This document shows positions 31,501 to 35,800 of a DNA stretch of 64,000 nt, in pieces; the first letter of the stretch is position 1, and the number at the start of each line of letters is the position of its first letter. Location: the NCBI RefSeq assembly GCF_000012985.1, contig NC_007645.1, positions 1,178,001-1,242,000 of the forward strand, given 5' to 3'. The position numbers and the translations under genes are program-made. The stretch comes from Hahella chejuensis KCTC 2396. GTDB lineage: Bacteria > Pseudomonadota > Gammaproteobacteria > Pseudomonadales > Oleiphilaceae. The notes beneath the pieces are model-generated. The model was not told the origin of the DNA and ran no database searches. It saw nothing but the letters and a program-made list of their open reading frames with translations.

Positions 31501-32719
31501 CTTGGCGGTAAGCGCTGCAACAGGGGGGCAGATGATGTCTGCACAACAAGTTGCTCGTCGTGAGATATCTACAGTAAGTAATCTTGAAGGAACTACGTAT
31601 CTGTACGCTTCAGAATCAGCAGGTGTAGTTGATACGGGACTGGGTAGCTTAGGTATACAGTTGGATGAGGAGACTCCAAACGCAGGCCAATATACGTTAT
31701 TCGATGAGTTTTATGGATTAGCATCCCCTAGTACTGATGTGGATGAGTTGTTACTCATGGACTTTACAGATAGTCTCAATTACGGTATGAGCAAGCGCAC
31801 AGAACACTTTTTTGATGACTACCAATTAAGCCTCAATGGTGGACCTTCTTGGTGGGATGAAATTAATGGACCGGTAGAGCCTCTGTGGAATGTCCAGATC
31901 AACCGTAATACAGACGTTGTCCTTACTTATGGAACTATTGATACAGGGAACGTGGTAACTAACTTCATAAGCTTTGGTGTGAAGTCACTTGCAAATGGGC
32001 TATTTACTCTCACCAACGCATTTAGCAACGGTGCTTCTCTACCGATACAAGGTTATGCGGCTGCCAGGGACCTTACTTTAGATGACGCAGATACTGAACT
32101 CACTGCGTTGGGTGCAAGTACAGGGGCCTTAGCGCCCCTGACTATGACTGGAGCCAAAATAATTTCGGTTGCACCTTTGAGATTTTTAAATAAGCTTAGC
32201 CGGTATAGCTATCTCCCTGAAACTGTTAGAGCTGCTTCAGGTCCGGTTGATACGGCCTTTATCAAATTGGATGATGGCTTTGTTGCAGCCGCAAGGCAGA
32301 GTAATTCGCTGACTTTTGTTGATGATCTAGATAGTTTCCGGTTAAGCAGCGAGGTTGGTAATACACCTAACAGGTTGGATATTGTTACCCATGGAGACCC
32401 TAAGTCCGTAGTCGTTGGTGGGGAGAGCGTTAGTGGGTATCAGCTAGCTAATGCCCTTATAGAAAGTGGGCAGCTTGAAGGTATTACACATATTAAACTA
32501 ATTAGCTGTTCAACTGGATGCGACATTCCAGGGGACAAGAACGTAGCTCAGATAATGGCTAATGTAACTAGATTAAAGGTTACCGCGCCAAATAGAGATT
32601 TATGGGCTGTAAAAGGCGTGGATAAAATATTTGTCGCTGATGATATAAAGTTTGACCGCGACTGGAATCAGTGGAAGCCAGTTAATGAAGGCTTATTTGT
32701 TGACTACTTTCCAGAATAA
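16550..32719 (+). CDS. Giant RHS/YD-repeat polymorphic toxin-like protein (5,389 residues)
   Basis: ATG at 16550 with AGGAG ten bases upstream. No signal peptide or PAAR domain is seen; a Gly-rich start leads to the DUF6531-like segment (VNAATGNLVLQRRDELLLGAGR). Dozens of YD repeats (YDALGRVTE type) make up most of residues 200-4450. Within them lie three non-repeat inserts: about 767-945, about 1018-1150 (a golvesin C-terminal-like domain ending DGYVVADAVKFARA) and about 1737-1886; and an AT-rich module at about 3600-3820. A LysM domain (about 4661-4708), a Pro7 linker and a hydrophobic stretch (about 4755-4777) precede the variable end. The last 400 residues are AT-rich and include IVTHGDP (His5281) and LISCSTG (Cys5320), resembling clan-CD cysteine proteases. 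YD shells usually encapsulate a C-terminal toxin. The export route is unknown; no T6SS or TcA/B gene is nearby. Confidence 0.9.
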   Translation: MVAVVSGEGLGLFGASLSGAGAGLSQAGVGQSGERVYVNAATGNLVLQRRDELLLGAGRDASLIRTYNSQGRFTDDNGDNFYFSFNQRLEFNGGNLNKAGSLITRIAGDGSRTDYRYDESRGLYVSSVGEGAHDTLEFRGGTGSDAFLWTEGESGAQEVYSWQGKLSALAHRDEPGRVTISRSAAATTLTTASGEKLEIQYDGAGRAVLVKTVGADGAQRNQTYYGYDAQGRLTTVTVDLTPADNSIGDGRTFVTRYSYDGDSKRVAKMQASDGVSVSFQYQDIGGEYRVTRVTQGDGADAIVTTYAYDLAQRTATVTRVLDPATLSGLQTVLRYDERTRLVEMRLPQQDGTQSVRRYAYDADDNLIQSTDADGHSETYRYDAMGNLLTHTDRLGGATDYTYNAHNQTLTETTDGATQRYVYDSAHRLRYRVDAEGGVTEFRYNHLGQLTATQGYLARYDLSGLSSNQALSEGPLNTWAPGARAQGTSLTEYAYDFRGQLSRQTRYSKTDATGAGIGAATTHFIYDAEGRLLKQVNPEQAAPTENASAAPESLGHRTGETLYVYDGLGRLLSVKDALGAVTTQTEYQGATILSRDAAGLQSVKTYNSAGALIDVVERDAGGAQLGKAQQYYDAQGRVIRSVDAQGAQTRYIYDGQDRVRFEIDALGYVTENRYDALGRVTQTRRYEAAYGGADVNLTALETFAAGQSAITTRRFYDAAGQVRFEIDAQGYVTGYEYDGQGRVAKKTRYDKAADLNAANLASLAAHAPSWRGDGVVQIDAGRIIKTAATGLSGGRAVANETLRQGRGALEFTVAALPTGASLGAVGFNKTPETVLSGNAYLNEVDLGVFIRDPDGAGSQGHSLMIQVNGVRTEPTSATPIQVGDRLRIEMRGADARILLQRPGQHGFTLIQTLTGVVDANANYTAQTNLYGAGAAIEGVALSGDADYHSAGVSTRYVYDAKGQARFEIDAQGYVTENRYDALGRVVETVRYLDAQALTPSQLAQLQRQADSGAAGGVGDVVLDSETLPAPAGWSESTSTAGYEGRQYLTAKGASAAVEWRSALTQAGRHGVYATWTAHANRASNATYRVHHVDAAGKATVTDVKVNQRTQGGQWVLLGDFDFGAEGRVELLGGGDGYVVADAVKFARANYATQSKKVVYDAQGRARFSLDEQGYVTENRYDAAGRVVATLRYDSAYQGDAWGESDLENFVNGKTPASHSRLIYDAKGQARFTIDALGLVTETRYDSLGRITEKLSYSSAYTGAAFTESALQSFISGKTPAAHSRLVYDVKGQARFTLDALGQVTETRYDSLGRVIETLTYKGVYTAASTTESDLQSFVNGKTILTKSRVIYDARGQARFTLDALGYVTENRYDAQGRVTEKQRFNAIYTGADFSESALQTFTNGKTPASHSRLVYDAKGQARFTLDALGQVTENRYDALGRITEKLSYSSTYTGAAFTESALQTFTNGKTPASHSRLVYDAKGQTRFILDALGQVTENRYDALGRVTEKRSYSHAYNGGVFTESALQTFANGEAPASRTRLVYDAKNQVRFTVDALGQVTETRYDALGQVIETRSYDGVYTGTSATESALQSFVSGKTVHARSRVAYDAKGQARFIIDALGYVTENRYDALGQVAEKLSYDRVYAGSDYSEAALTQFVSAQSQPRSGRLVYDAKGQARFEIDALGHVTEREYDAAGRVIATYQYDGALPADATYTEAGVEQWLPQAAEWSKRTGALVGGSSRIEQLDVPEAREFTGSVRSRQTIRGEGYVEFSLPSEGVNAVFCGFSEKDAGTSYEDLNFAFYRKQGGVVRCYEDSAKVKELGVLPGDTRYRIELKDGKVNYYIKRESDATFTLVHTSTRTVEPGKAYAIDSSFYKGGSLLKDVVIGTRLDAPAGRVNVSRTIYDARGLARFSLNALGQVTETRYDAAGRATQTLRYETAYSGADYSETALAQFVAGETRAQHAYMVYDSLGQARFKLDHQGHITELEYDHNGQVTRTLSYVAAYDLSQPLTAAALETYVQGHASAGDRVEQVFYDARGLEIYRIDAGGRLIEQEYDHAGRLTHRVRYAASLNLGTAATLTQVTQAADAHRSAAANQHSRLVYDALGRLRYSLDGENYVSETLYNGQGQVTEERRYAAPWTQAATLSALTGLHPDAETRITRYAYDDAGRKISQSQRLMTGGAETWITESYAYDAHGNRTAVTDARGNVTSFAYDADNRLIAKLTPKDAIDDADISASARKGAVTRYQYDGFDNLIQESQYVTEVSIHERTAADYATANVPANNDPVSGDRHTRYEYDALNRQERIRTPELNGVSTLTRKEYDRYGNVTALIEAEGSALERTTRYEFDDLNRVVKETKAFGTADASSTGYVYNAFGQVERVIDPRAYALVESNDAWAQEMRALIRSVASGGSVNRAEAMALQIPAHLKAQLYSLPDKAENLNSFHKQALYELYSRQQRFDTLGRKISETDANGQVKSTTYDAFGNIAKVIDGVGKTGYFYYDSLNRLRYSVDPAGYVIENQYTSTGKVKSKIEHYAPISLSGLNESTALSVIAGRISSVNTGAVNPNAHIYQVGGRTDYVFDTLDRVSDIVYRHTQLDGAVKNYVERFEYDKAGNRIRMVDRLQNYQQGQGVVETQAYRYAYDAANRLIKEVTPAVRVYRANDDRSVTLLANAGVETRYQYDALGNKVKVTQAANIAEQSRTTEYRYDKLNREVLRIDQAMDGIYDAGANATYNNVSLHTRTEYDQMGQVVATTRQAHQNGTTPVGAARVARYGYNALSQQIWAVNADFGLSAMTYDAAGNRIQVRQYGERLTLGYGATEVAALMNKDSDDYRELNSYYDRENRVIATRTRDEQLFDLNAVIHGGGEDTERTGYYVGAQTTQSYYDGNGQVVKSVDANYQPTYYFYDDRGNRILQVDPLGGAIAWEYDYRGSVTKETQFAVPLKGTTLQALAADQSSRSAQALIAEAKTDPAPSGDPDKPALRNADNRVTEFRYDNLGRKVQEIKKEVAYSAIDKSSGALSHTSGDLVTAYTYDGMGNVVKVVRPGVNHVTEFTYDNLGRQETQTGETFTDFEGDTVRRRQSQSYNAFGEQVSISATAVRADGGAFSSSREGVSADRKTKQTRTEIHVLDRLGRTITSLDADNRRIQYNYDSYGNVTRQQTLVGGYSSGSTHNRTLDVFFIYDAQDQEIKRWEVDPTYLSETVSSEVRYNAYGEIEAKGKAGQWQEQFVYDHIGRVLKTNKDNGAWKLYLYDANGKATMEMLTIDSFELDGKTVTLKDIKSAADAAKLSPKDVQIRVSVYDAKGQLTDVVEPPMTFEGLSGEIRWKGAEGVQGQPGYDSGTAPTLGPWVGAGDPALGLALVDTNTIAAGMPVRDTVWIDINDPETDSIAKIQQKYGTGEKTTVGTVPGFDPNDDSVATQEIQLARIDINLRENSAALNISLLDSEVKSWKLTYLSLDEHIVDSGVREGASSEQLELQGLKAARYGYRLELRDDKGVVLGELVGDQLATEQDKTPSAWVLPVENQTATVTMTAKKVVKTIVDKYVDLNNYANTKTTVQTEYVLKAETRISDRWVEYDNNGAVATEKWVTSARSIESHKFQEKVDLEQTRRLNREFSSISPSRRVNEKGLPAGDTIYSSKSTIHIKQNLLDVMSAPRSNFEITVPNIKALQGELLILKMEGPFVKKPITLAEVKAGHTVKLENITFAEPWATEFSLYCGDTLIAKQKVDYDFGWPSSNDFNYVLNVPSLISFSSFGTDAKELIGDFFIAGQRYPRQSTFSGNKVIWALGDFFERPFYAQTAVRDASGGHISKLTLSRDSSSSDVVVLREFDYIHGGGSLTEETWKGHSESAPSTQTTAPWSGDTLQNSYLRSLAYHYVKSAGATTQDEGFNATYGSVEGNIIRRQNRYNAFGDVVAEVDGRRTKEKYDNNGDLVYDEHGQPVQVAVSGNVTRYEYNQLGKLVREVKPETDINPEKSDAVRARPITSYYYNELGEQVAVRDARSHYTGDVYYKKQVVENGQVVKSFDRTGATKSFAYDIYGAKRTEVTELGQRIQYGYDAVGNLTSQKRFNAAGQFYAQDSYGYDSLGNRITHTDAAGNTETYLYDGAGRVREHVSLARRKTQYAYRYIESIGGGLGGYEKITQTGMYGGSGELNRITDQSDYFGRARLHNDLGGHVFSYDYNQAGWLMRQTGTTALLESESRHKTARNNQDIEYRYYANGYLKEVIDRGAGTKASYQYDKNGNRTLEAYYDLAHDADSASTDGYSDYLPYQVARIYYDELNRVKQVVDPGFDIKYGYDANGNRRFTDTRYLEYTDASGARPAKDPQTFFYLYDKEDRFNITMGRRTGSNGGYVIDQGNTGYAIQYYADGNRKSAESNLLDNNGAASYSYERYEYGDLGTVDRVYLKTAPGGVESLRAKRVHNNVGHMQTYTEYDASGNVTSHHGYTYDKDGVVDKDTTYKNATDLTKKKSELDYNYLMDGKTVKNVIQTNYKSNGTSMETQITTSYIFDDSDKWDSFKATEVRISGTGSKDYLKVGWKEGRSVYTYDANGHNTYLLDGHTGRSIDYVTNYQGRVLQRQELNRDERMSEGKAPYIRRFYFANNKVIGDVGNDPVPSRFDYAQALAQQDANKHNDIRERITPTTSADFDQNYQPINPDYPAKSPTYYVVNEGDTLQSVALSVWGDSSLWYILADVNGLNGSEKLVAGFNLKVPNVVTNIHNNSETFRPYDPGLALGDTSPTLPDPPPPPPPKKKCGFKALLVIVIAVAVAVLVTPAAIQGVGNLIGATVAEAGAIALPGGFVANGLGYTAVAAGGFAGGFLSSAVSQLAAKEFGLQEHFSLRGAIRSGLTGAATAGANSYVKVNGWDQWAQNAATAGAAVGSNYLAGKATNLPTTFRWRDVATSFAAASVMSGIGVGDENAFYNKGLKGYVDGLLPDSIKNSSIARDAVQGLTAGAVSEAVRVAIYDSEDYRPDYVGMIAGVVGSTLGGLAVSAATGGQMMSAQQVARREISTVSNLEGTTYLYASESAGVVDTGLGSLGIQLDEETPNAGQYTLFDEFYGLASPSTDVDELLLMDFTDSLNYGMSKRTEHFFDDYQLSLNGGPSWWDEINGPVEPLWNVQINRNTDVVLTYGTIDTGNVVTNFISFGVKSLANGLFTLTNAFSNGASLPIQGYAAARDLTLDDADTELTALGASTGALAPLTMTGAKIISVAPLRFLNKLSRYSYLPETVRAASGPVDTAFIKLDDGFVAAARQSNSLTFVDDLDSFRLSSEVGNTPNRLDIVTHGDPKSVVVGGESVSGYQLANALIESGQLEGITHIKLISCSTGCDIPGDKNVAQIMANVTRLKVTAPNRDLWAVKGVDKIFVADDIKFDRDWNQWKPVNEGLFVDYFPE
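20171..21706 (+). repeat. Eight tandem 192-bp repeats inside the YD-repeat gene
   Basis: Units of 64 codons start at 20171 and recur every 192 bases (the eighth starts at 21515). Each encodes FVNGKTPASHSRLVYDAKGQ followed by ARFTLDALGQVTENRYDALG and a Ser/Tyr/Thr-rich linker. Units 4 and 5 share long identical DNA stretches, which points to recent unit duplication or gene conversion. Number of units may vary between strains. Confidence 0.85.
27360..28010 (+). other. AT-rich, non-YD module inside the giant gene
   Basis: Codon use changes sharply here: A/T-ending codons dominate (AAA, GAA, AAT, TTA), while the flanks are GC-rich. The encoded part (about residues 3600-3820) lacks YD repeats and instead has beta-strand-like segments such as NFEITVPNIKALQGELLILK. 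The frame is kept through both borders. It looks like a domain gained by recombination in the middle of the shell. Confidence 0.6.
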
Positions 32720-32729
32720 AGGGGGGGGG

Positions 32730-33101
32730 ATGAATACTGTTGAGTTGTTGGATTATATAAGTGGGTTAAATAAGTTTTTGGTTTCAGATGGGCCGCCAAA
32801 AGTTATTGATGTGGATGAGTGGATTGATTTGAAGGTCATGGGAGAGCTTAAAGGAGAGCCTGTTTTAAGTAAGCGTGAAAAAGAGGAGCTTTCTTCTTTG
32901 CCGCCTCTGGAGTTGCCGGTAACCACGTTGGGTTTTAATTGTCCTATTGAAAACAAAAAGATTTTCTTGGGGTTGTATTATTATGATGTGGGGGGGTGGC
33001 TGATTAATTCTATATCTGTTTATTATATAATTAACTATGATATAGTTGTTCCGGATGACTTGGTTTGTAAAATTAAAGCTCTGAGCTTGAGGGAGAGTTA
33101 A
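32730..33101 (+). CDS. Candidate immunity protein for the YD-repeat C-terminus
   Basis: 123 residues, starting at an ATG that directly follows a G9 run (32721-32729), 10 bases after the toxin gene stop. AT-rich like the toxin end. No family recognised; acidic, with a Tyr/Ile-rich C-terminal half. Small size, position immediately behind a polymorphic-toxin C-terminus and matching base composition fit a cognate immunity gene. The G9 run takes the place of a Shine-Dalgarno sequence and could alter expression by slippage. A further G7 run lies inside the gene (32990-32996). Confidence 0.6.
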   Translation: MNTVELLDYISGLNKFLVSDGPPKVIDVDEWIDLKVMGELKGEPVLSKREKEELSSLPPLELPVTTLGFNCPIENKKIFLGLYYYDVGGWLINSISVYYIINYDIVVPDDLVCKIKALSLRES

Positions 33102-33118
33102 GAAAGAGTTGATGTTTA

Positions 33119-33159
33119 TATCAATAGGGTCAGTATCAATAGGGTCAGAGCCATTGATC
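33119..33159. repeat. REP-like 26-bp palindrome with an extra partial copy
   Basis: A 26-bp element (33134-33159) runs from TATCAATAGGG to CCATTGATC; its ends ATCAAT and ATTGAT are inverted repeats around AGGGTCAGAGCC. A partial copy (15 bp) sits immediately before it at 33119-33133. The same 26-mer recurs at 35184-35209 and 35293-35318. The sequence style resembles REP elements mobilised by RAYT transposases; no such transposase gene is present here. Confidence 0.65.
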
Positions 33160-33640
33160 CTTCATCACGCGAAGATTCTCAGACTTCCTATCTCTGAATC
33201 GCCCCAATGGCTTTGTCCGTCTGCCAGTTTTGGCTTGTATCTCAGCTTTAAAACGATTATTACCTTGGTGGTCGCTTCCCGGATAGCGAAAACCTACAAA
33301 CGCCACCCATACAGCGCCAACACTCCATTACCCTCATTGCAAACAAATTCCCTACTTCCCGGCAGATAGTTAACAGGAAGGTCGCACGGGTATTCGTATA
33401 GCAGTGCGCCGCTTTCCAGATCCCAGATGGTGATGGCGTCGCCTTTTCCGTGGTTGAGAACAGGTATTGGTCGTAGTAGAAGGCGTTTATGGTGGGGCCG
33501 GCGAACCATTTGATTTGGTCGCCGCTTTTGACGTCGAAAATGGCGGCGCTGGCGAGGGGGACGTCGTAGTCAGTATGCAGGTCCTGGCATCCCCAAATAC
33601 AGATGCGGTCTTCGTCGATCCAGAAAAAGGGCGAGGACCA
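33132..33640. repeat. 509-bp direct repeat, copy 1
   Basis: Nearly identical to 35291-35800, differing by a one-base gap in a C/T run and scattered substitutions. It holds one REP-like palindrome, about 130 bp of spacer and the 3' part of the beta-propeller gene. Its right border (…GCGAGGACCA) is the point where sequence switches to orphan toxin coding DNA. Confidence 0.9.
33294..33640 (-). pseudogene. 3' fragment of the zinc-ribbon/beta-propeller gene
   Basis: This duplicates the end of the gene at 35453-36757 (WSSPFFWIDEDRICIWGCQD and onward). It lacks everything before that point and has a one-base deletion in the T run near 33443 (CCTTTTCC against CCTTTTTCC), which breaks the frame around TTEKGDAITIW. 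It is a remnant of the segmental duplication that frames the orphan toxin array. Confidence 0.85.
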
Positions 33641-33990
33641 CACTGACAAAGGTTACAGGTGATGAATTCAGTATGTATACCTTGGGCGCTCGGAGAACCA
33701 TCATTCGGGGTAATGGTGAAAAAGTTACCGTGAGCCAAGATGTTTATGAAGGTCTAATTTCTGGGCAATATGGTAAGTGGTCTGGCCACACCCATCGCCC
33801 TGGATACTCTATCGACCCAGGTCCAGAGGATCGTCCGATGTTAATTAAGTTAGAGCAAAAGCAGAGCGCTATATGGCCTGCTAACGCAGATACCGAGCCA
33901 TATTTATTTGGGCAAATAGGCAAGGCTGACGACTTGCAACTTCAATCTGATGTGGCTAGAAAAATTTGGGAGAAACTCTATGGGCAATAA
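33641..33990 (+). pseudogene. Orphan toxin C-terminal fragment, JAMM-like motif
   Basis: Coding sequence starts without a start codon of its own exactly at the repeat border: TLTKVTGDEFSMYTLGARR…, with the first ATG at 33673. The end of about 116 residues contains GHTHRPGYSIDPGPEDR. His-x-His followed by a spaced Asp resembles the JAB/JAMM metalloprotease signature (HxH-x7-S-xx-D), with one extra residue and Gly in place of Ser. Such tails occur in polymorphic toxins. The upstream shell is missing, so this is a displaced toxin tip kept next to its immunity gene. The motif match is by eye and should be treated as a suggestion. Confidence 0.6.
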
Positions 33991-34342
33991 TAAACAAGGT
34001 GGTGTAGAGGTCGTAACCGAAAAGTTCATTGATGAGTTCCTTCGAATTCATCCGCGAGGCGGTCTTCCTCTTTGGTTTAGAAATAAAACTACCCATCAAA
34101 CCCTAGATAAAGGCGATAGTTGGCAGCTTTCAATTGTTGCATCAAAGAATCACCGGAAACCCGGTAATTCTAATGTTGTTATCGATGAAAAAACTGGCGA
34201 AAAGCGCTACGTGATTGCTGATTCTTATGAGGAGATCGTTCTGTTTTCGATGAGATTTAGAAAGTCAGATTTATCTGGTGAGGTTATAGTTGATACTGAT
34301 TTTTCTCAGATAGATAGTGATCAATTGGTTGGTTTAAATTAG
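33980..34342 (+). CDS. Candidate immunity protein of orphan toxin 1
   Basis: 120 residues from the ATG at 33980, overlapping the toxin fragment stop by 11 bases, a tight toxin-immunity arrangement. The sequence (FIDEFLRIHPRGGLPLWFRN, later YEEIVLFSMRFRKSDLSGEV) fits no family I recognise but has the length and acidity of typical immunity proteins. It is intact, so it may still protect against toxins delivered by relatives. Confidence 0.6.
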   Translation: MGNNKQGGVEVVTEKFIDEFLRIHPRGGLPLWFRNKTTHQTLDKGDSWQLSIVASKNHRKPGNSNVVIDEKTGEKRYVIADSYEEIVLFSMRFRKSDLSGEVIVDTDFSQIDSDQLVGLN

Positions 34343-34393
34343 TTGTTCCAGACAGTGATGCTCTTTTAAAGGGGAGCATGTAGACATCGTACA

Positions 34394-34564
34394 AAAGGGG
34401 GGGGCGGCAATGCAGCGGACCTACGTTCATTAGATGATGAGTTGAGACTAGCCGATGGCTACGGCTTCTACATAGTTGATGATGTAAGAATTAATTATAT
34501 TGGGAATCTAAAACCACCTCCAATGGAGGTGGTGATCGTCAGGCAAATCGCACTATATGGTTGA
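34394..34564 (+). pseudogene. Remnant of a second toxin-type coding sequence
   Basis: An open stretch without a start codon encodes GGNAADLRSLDDELRLADGY followed by GFYIVDDVRINYIGNLKPPP and ends at TGA 34562-34564. It begins at a G8 run (34397-34404). The Asp/Tyr-rich content is protein-like and the frame is clean for over 50 codons. It looks like the tip of another toxin or of an immunity protein whose 5' part is lost. No family recognised. Confidence 0.4.
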
Positions 34565-34621
34565 ATAGTAGGCAGTAAGCTCAGAGAGTACGCCTCTTTT
34601 TCTCCCCTAATAAGGACTGTT

Positions 34622-34852
34622 ATGGGTTCTTCTTTAATTGACGGCGTTAAACACCATTTCTCCAGCCTTTCTGATCCTCGTCGAGAGACGCTCAATATGC
34701 GGCATAATTTCTATATGGCTGGCCCAGGCGATCTTTATTTGCTGAGAAACTACGTTCAGCAAGGACAAAAAGAAGCAGGTTTGAAAGTGCAACAGAATAG
34801 CGGAATTTGGAACCTGGATGGTGTTTGGGGGTTAATTGACAATGGGAACTAG
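34622..34852 (+). CDS. Small orphan protein, probable toxin tail
   Basis: 76 residues (MGSSLIDGVKHHFSSLSDPR …) with AAGGA about 8 bases upstream of the ATG. It ends with the TAG at 34850-34852, overlapping the next gene by 11 bases, exactly like the first orphan pair. This suggests it is the tip of a toxin or a standalone small toxin. No domain recognised. It could also be a spurious short frame. Confidence 0.45.
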   Translation: MGSSLIDGVKHHFSSLSDPRRETLNMRHNFYMAGPGDLYLLRNYVQQGQKEAGLKVQQNSGIWNLDGVWGLIDNGN

Positions 34853-35162
34853 TATGGATGTTGAGAAAGCTCAAGATATAGCAGAGTCTTTTGTAAAAGC
34901 TAACCCAAATAAGCTTGGAAAACGATTTAAGGAACTAGCTGCTGAACAGCTAGTTCCTAATAGTACGATTAAGAACAAGGAGTATTGGGAGTTTTGGTTA
35001 GTTCAAGAGGACTCAAAGCTTATTAATACTGAATTTACAAGGAGCTTGGGTATCAATTTGGGAGATGTTCTAACCTTTGCAGGTAAACCACCCTCAATTT
35101 TGTTATCAAAGTTGAGGGTCAATAAAGTATGTGGCGAAGTTGAGGTGGTTAATTTAACTTGA
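34842..35162 (+). CDS. Candidate immunity protein of orphan pair 2
   Basis: 106 residues from the ATG at 34842 (a second ATG lies at 34854). It overlaps the preceding small gene by 11 bases, as in the first pair. Lys/Glu-rich start (MDVEKAQDIAESFVKANPNK) and a hydrophobic end (LGDVLTFAGKPPSILLSKLR). No family recognised. An 11-bp inverted repeat, GGAACTAGCTGCTGAACAGCTAGTTCC at about 34930-34957, lies inside the coding sequence. Confidence 0.55.
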   Translation: MGTSMDVEKAQDIAESFVKANPNKLGKRFKELAAEQLVPNSTIKNKEYWEFWLVQEDSKLINTEFTRSLGINLGDVLTFAGKPPSILLSKLRVNKVCGEVEVVNLT

Positions 35163-35183
35163 GTTTGATGTTCCAAGCTCATA

Positions 35184-35209
35184 TATCAATAGGGTCAGAG
35201 CCATTGATC
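35184..35209. repeat. REP-like 26-bp palindrome, copy 2
   Basis: Identical to the 26-mer at 33134-33159, here outside the 509-bp repeats. It lies 22 bp after the last orphan immunity gene and 21 bp before a 49-nt nested hairpin. Confidence 0.7.
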
Positions 35210-35230
35210 GAGACTGTAATTAAATTTGTG

Positions 35231-35279
35231 TATCTGCCTATCACTAGTACCCTATTGCAGGGTTAAGGATAGGCAGATA
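35231..35279. repeat. Nested perfect inverted repeat between two REP-like copies
   Basis: Outer arms TATCTGCCTATC (35231-35242) and GATAGGCAGATA (35268-35279) are perfectly complementary over 12 bp. An inner ACCCT/AGGGT stem (35249-35253, 35259-35263) lies between them. Such a two-step folded strand resembles substrates of single-strand transposition (REP/RAYT). Integron attC core sites (GTTRRRY) are not matched. Confidence 0.8.
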
Positions 35280-35290
35280 ATGAGTCGGAA

Positions 35291-35800
35291 AGTATCAATA
35301 GGGTCAGAGCCATTGATCCTTCATCACGCGAAGATTCTCAGACTTCCTATCTCTGAATCGCCCCAATGGCTTTGTCCGTCTGCCAGTTTTGGCTTGTATC
35401 TCAGCTTTAAAACGATTATTACCTTGGTGGTCGCTTCCCGGATAGCAAAAACCTACAAACTCCACCCATACAACCCCAATACCCCATCGCCCTCATTGCA
35501 AACAAATTCTCTACTCCCCGGCAGATAGTTAACAGGAAGGTCGCACGGGTATTCGTATAGCAGTGCGCCGCTTTCCAGATCCCAGATAGTGATGGCGTCG
35601 CCTTTTTCCGTGGTTGAGAACAGGTATTGGTCGTAGTAGAAGGCGTTCATGGTGGGGCCGGCGAACCATTTGATTTGGTCGCCGCTTTTGGCGTCGAAGA
35701 TGGCGGCGCTGGCGAGGGGGACGTCGTAGTCAGTATGCAGGTCCTGGCATCCCCAAATACAGATGCGGTCTTCGTCGATCCAGAAAAAGGGCGAGGACCA
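35291..35800. repeat. 509-bp direct repeat, copy 2 (within the intact locus)
   Basis: Matches 33132-33640. This copy is in its natural setting, as the propeller gene continues intact through its right border. It carries the third full REP-like 26-mer at 35293-35318. The 35163-35452 gap otherwise holds no gene. Confidence 0.9.

Noticed and set aside
35231-35279. Integron attC-like recombination site
   Set aside because: The nested fold is similar, but the GTTRRRY/RYYYAAC core sites are absent and no integrase or cassette layout is seen.
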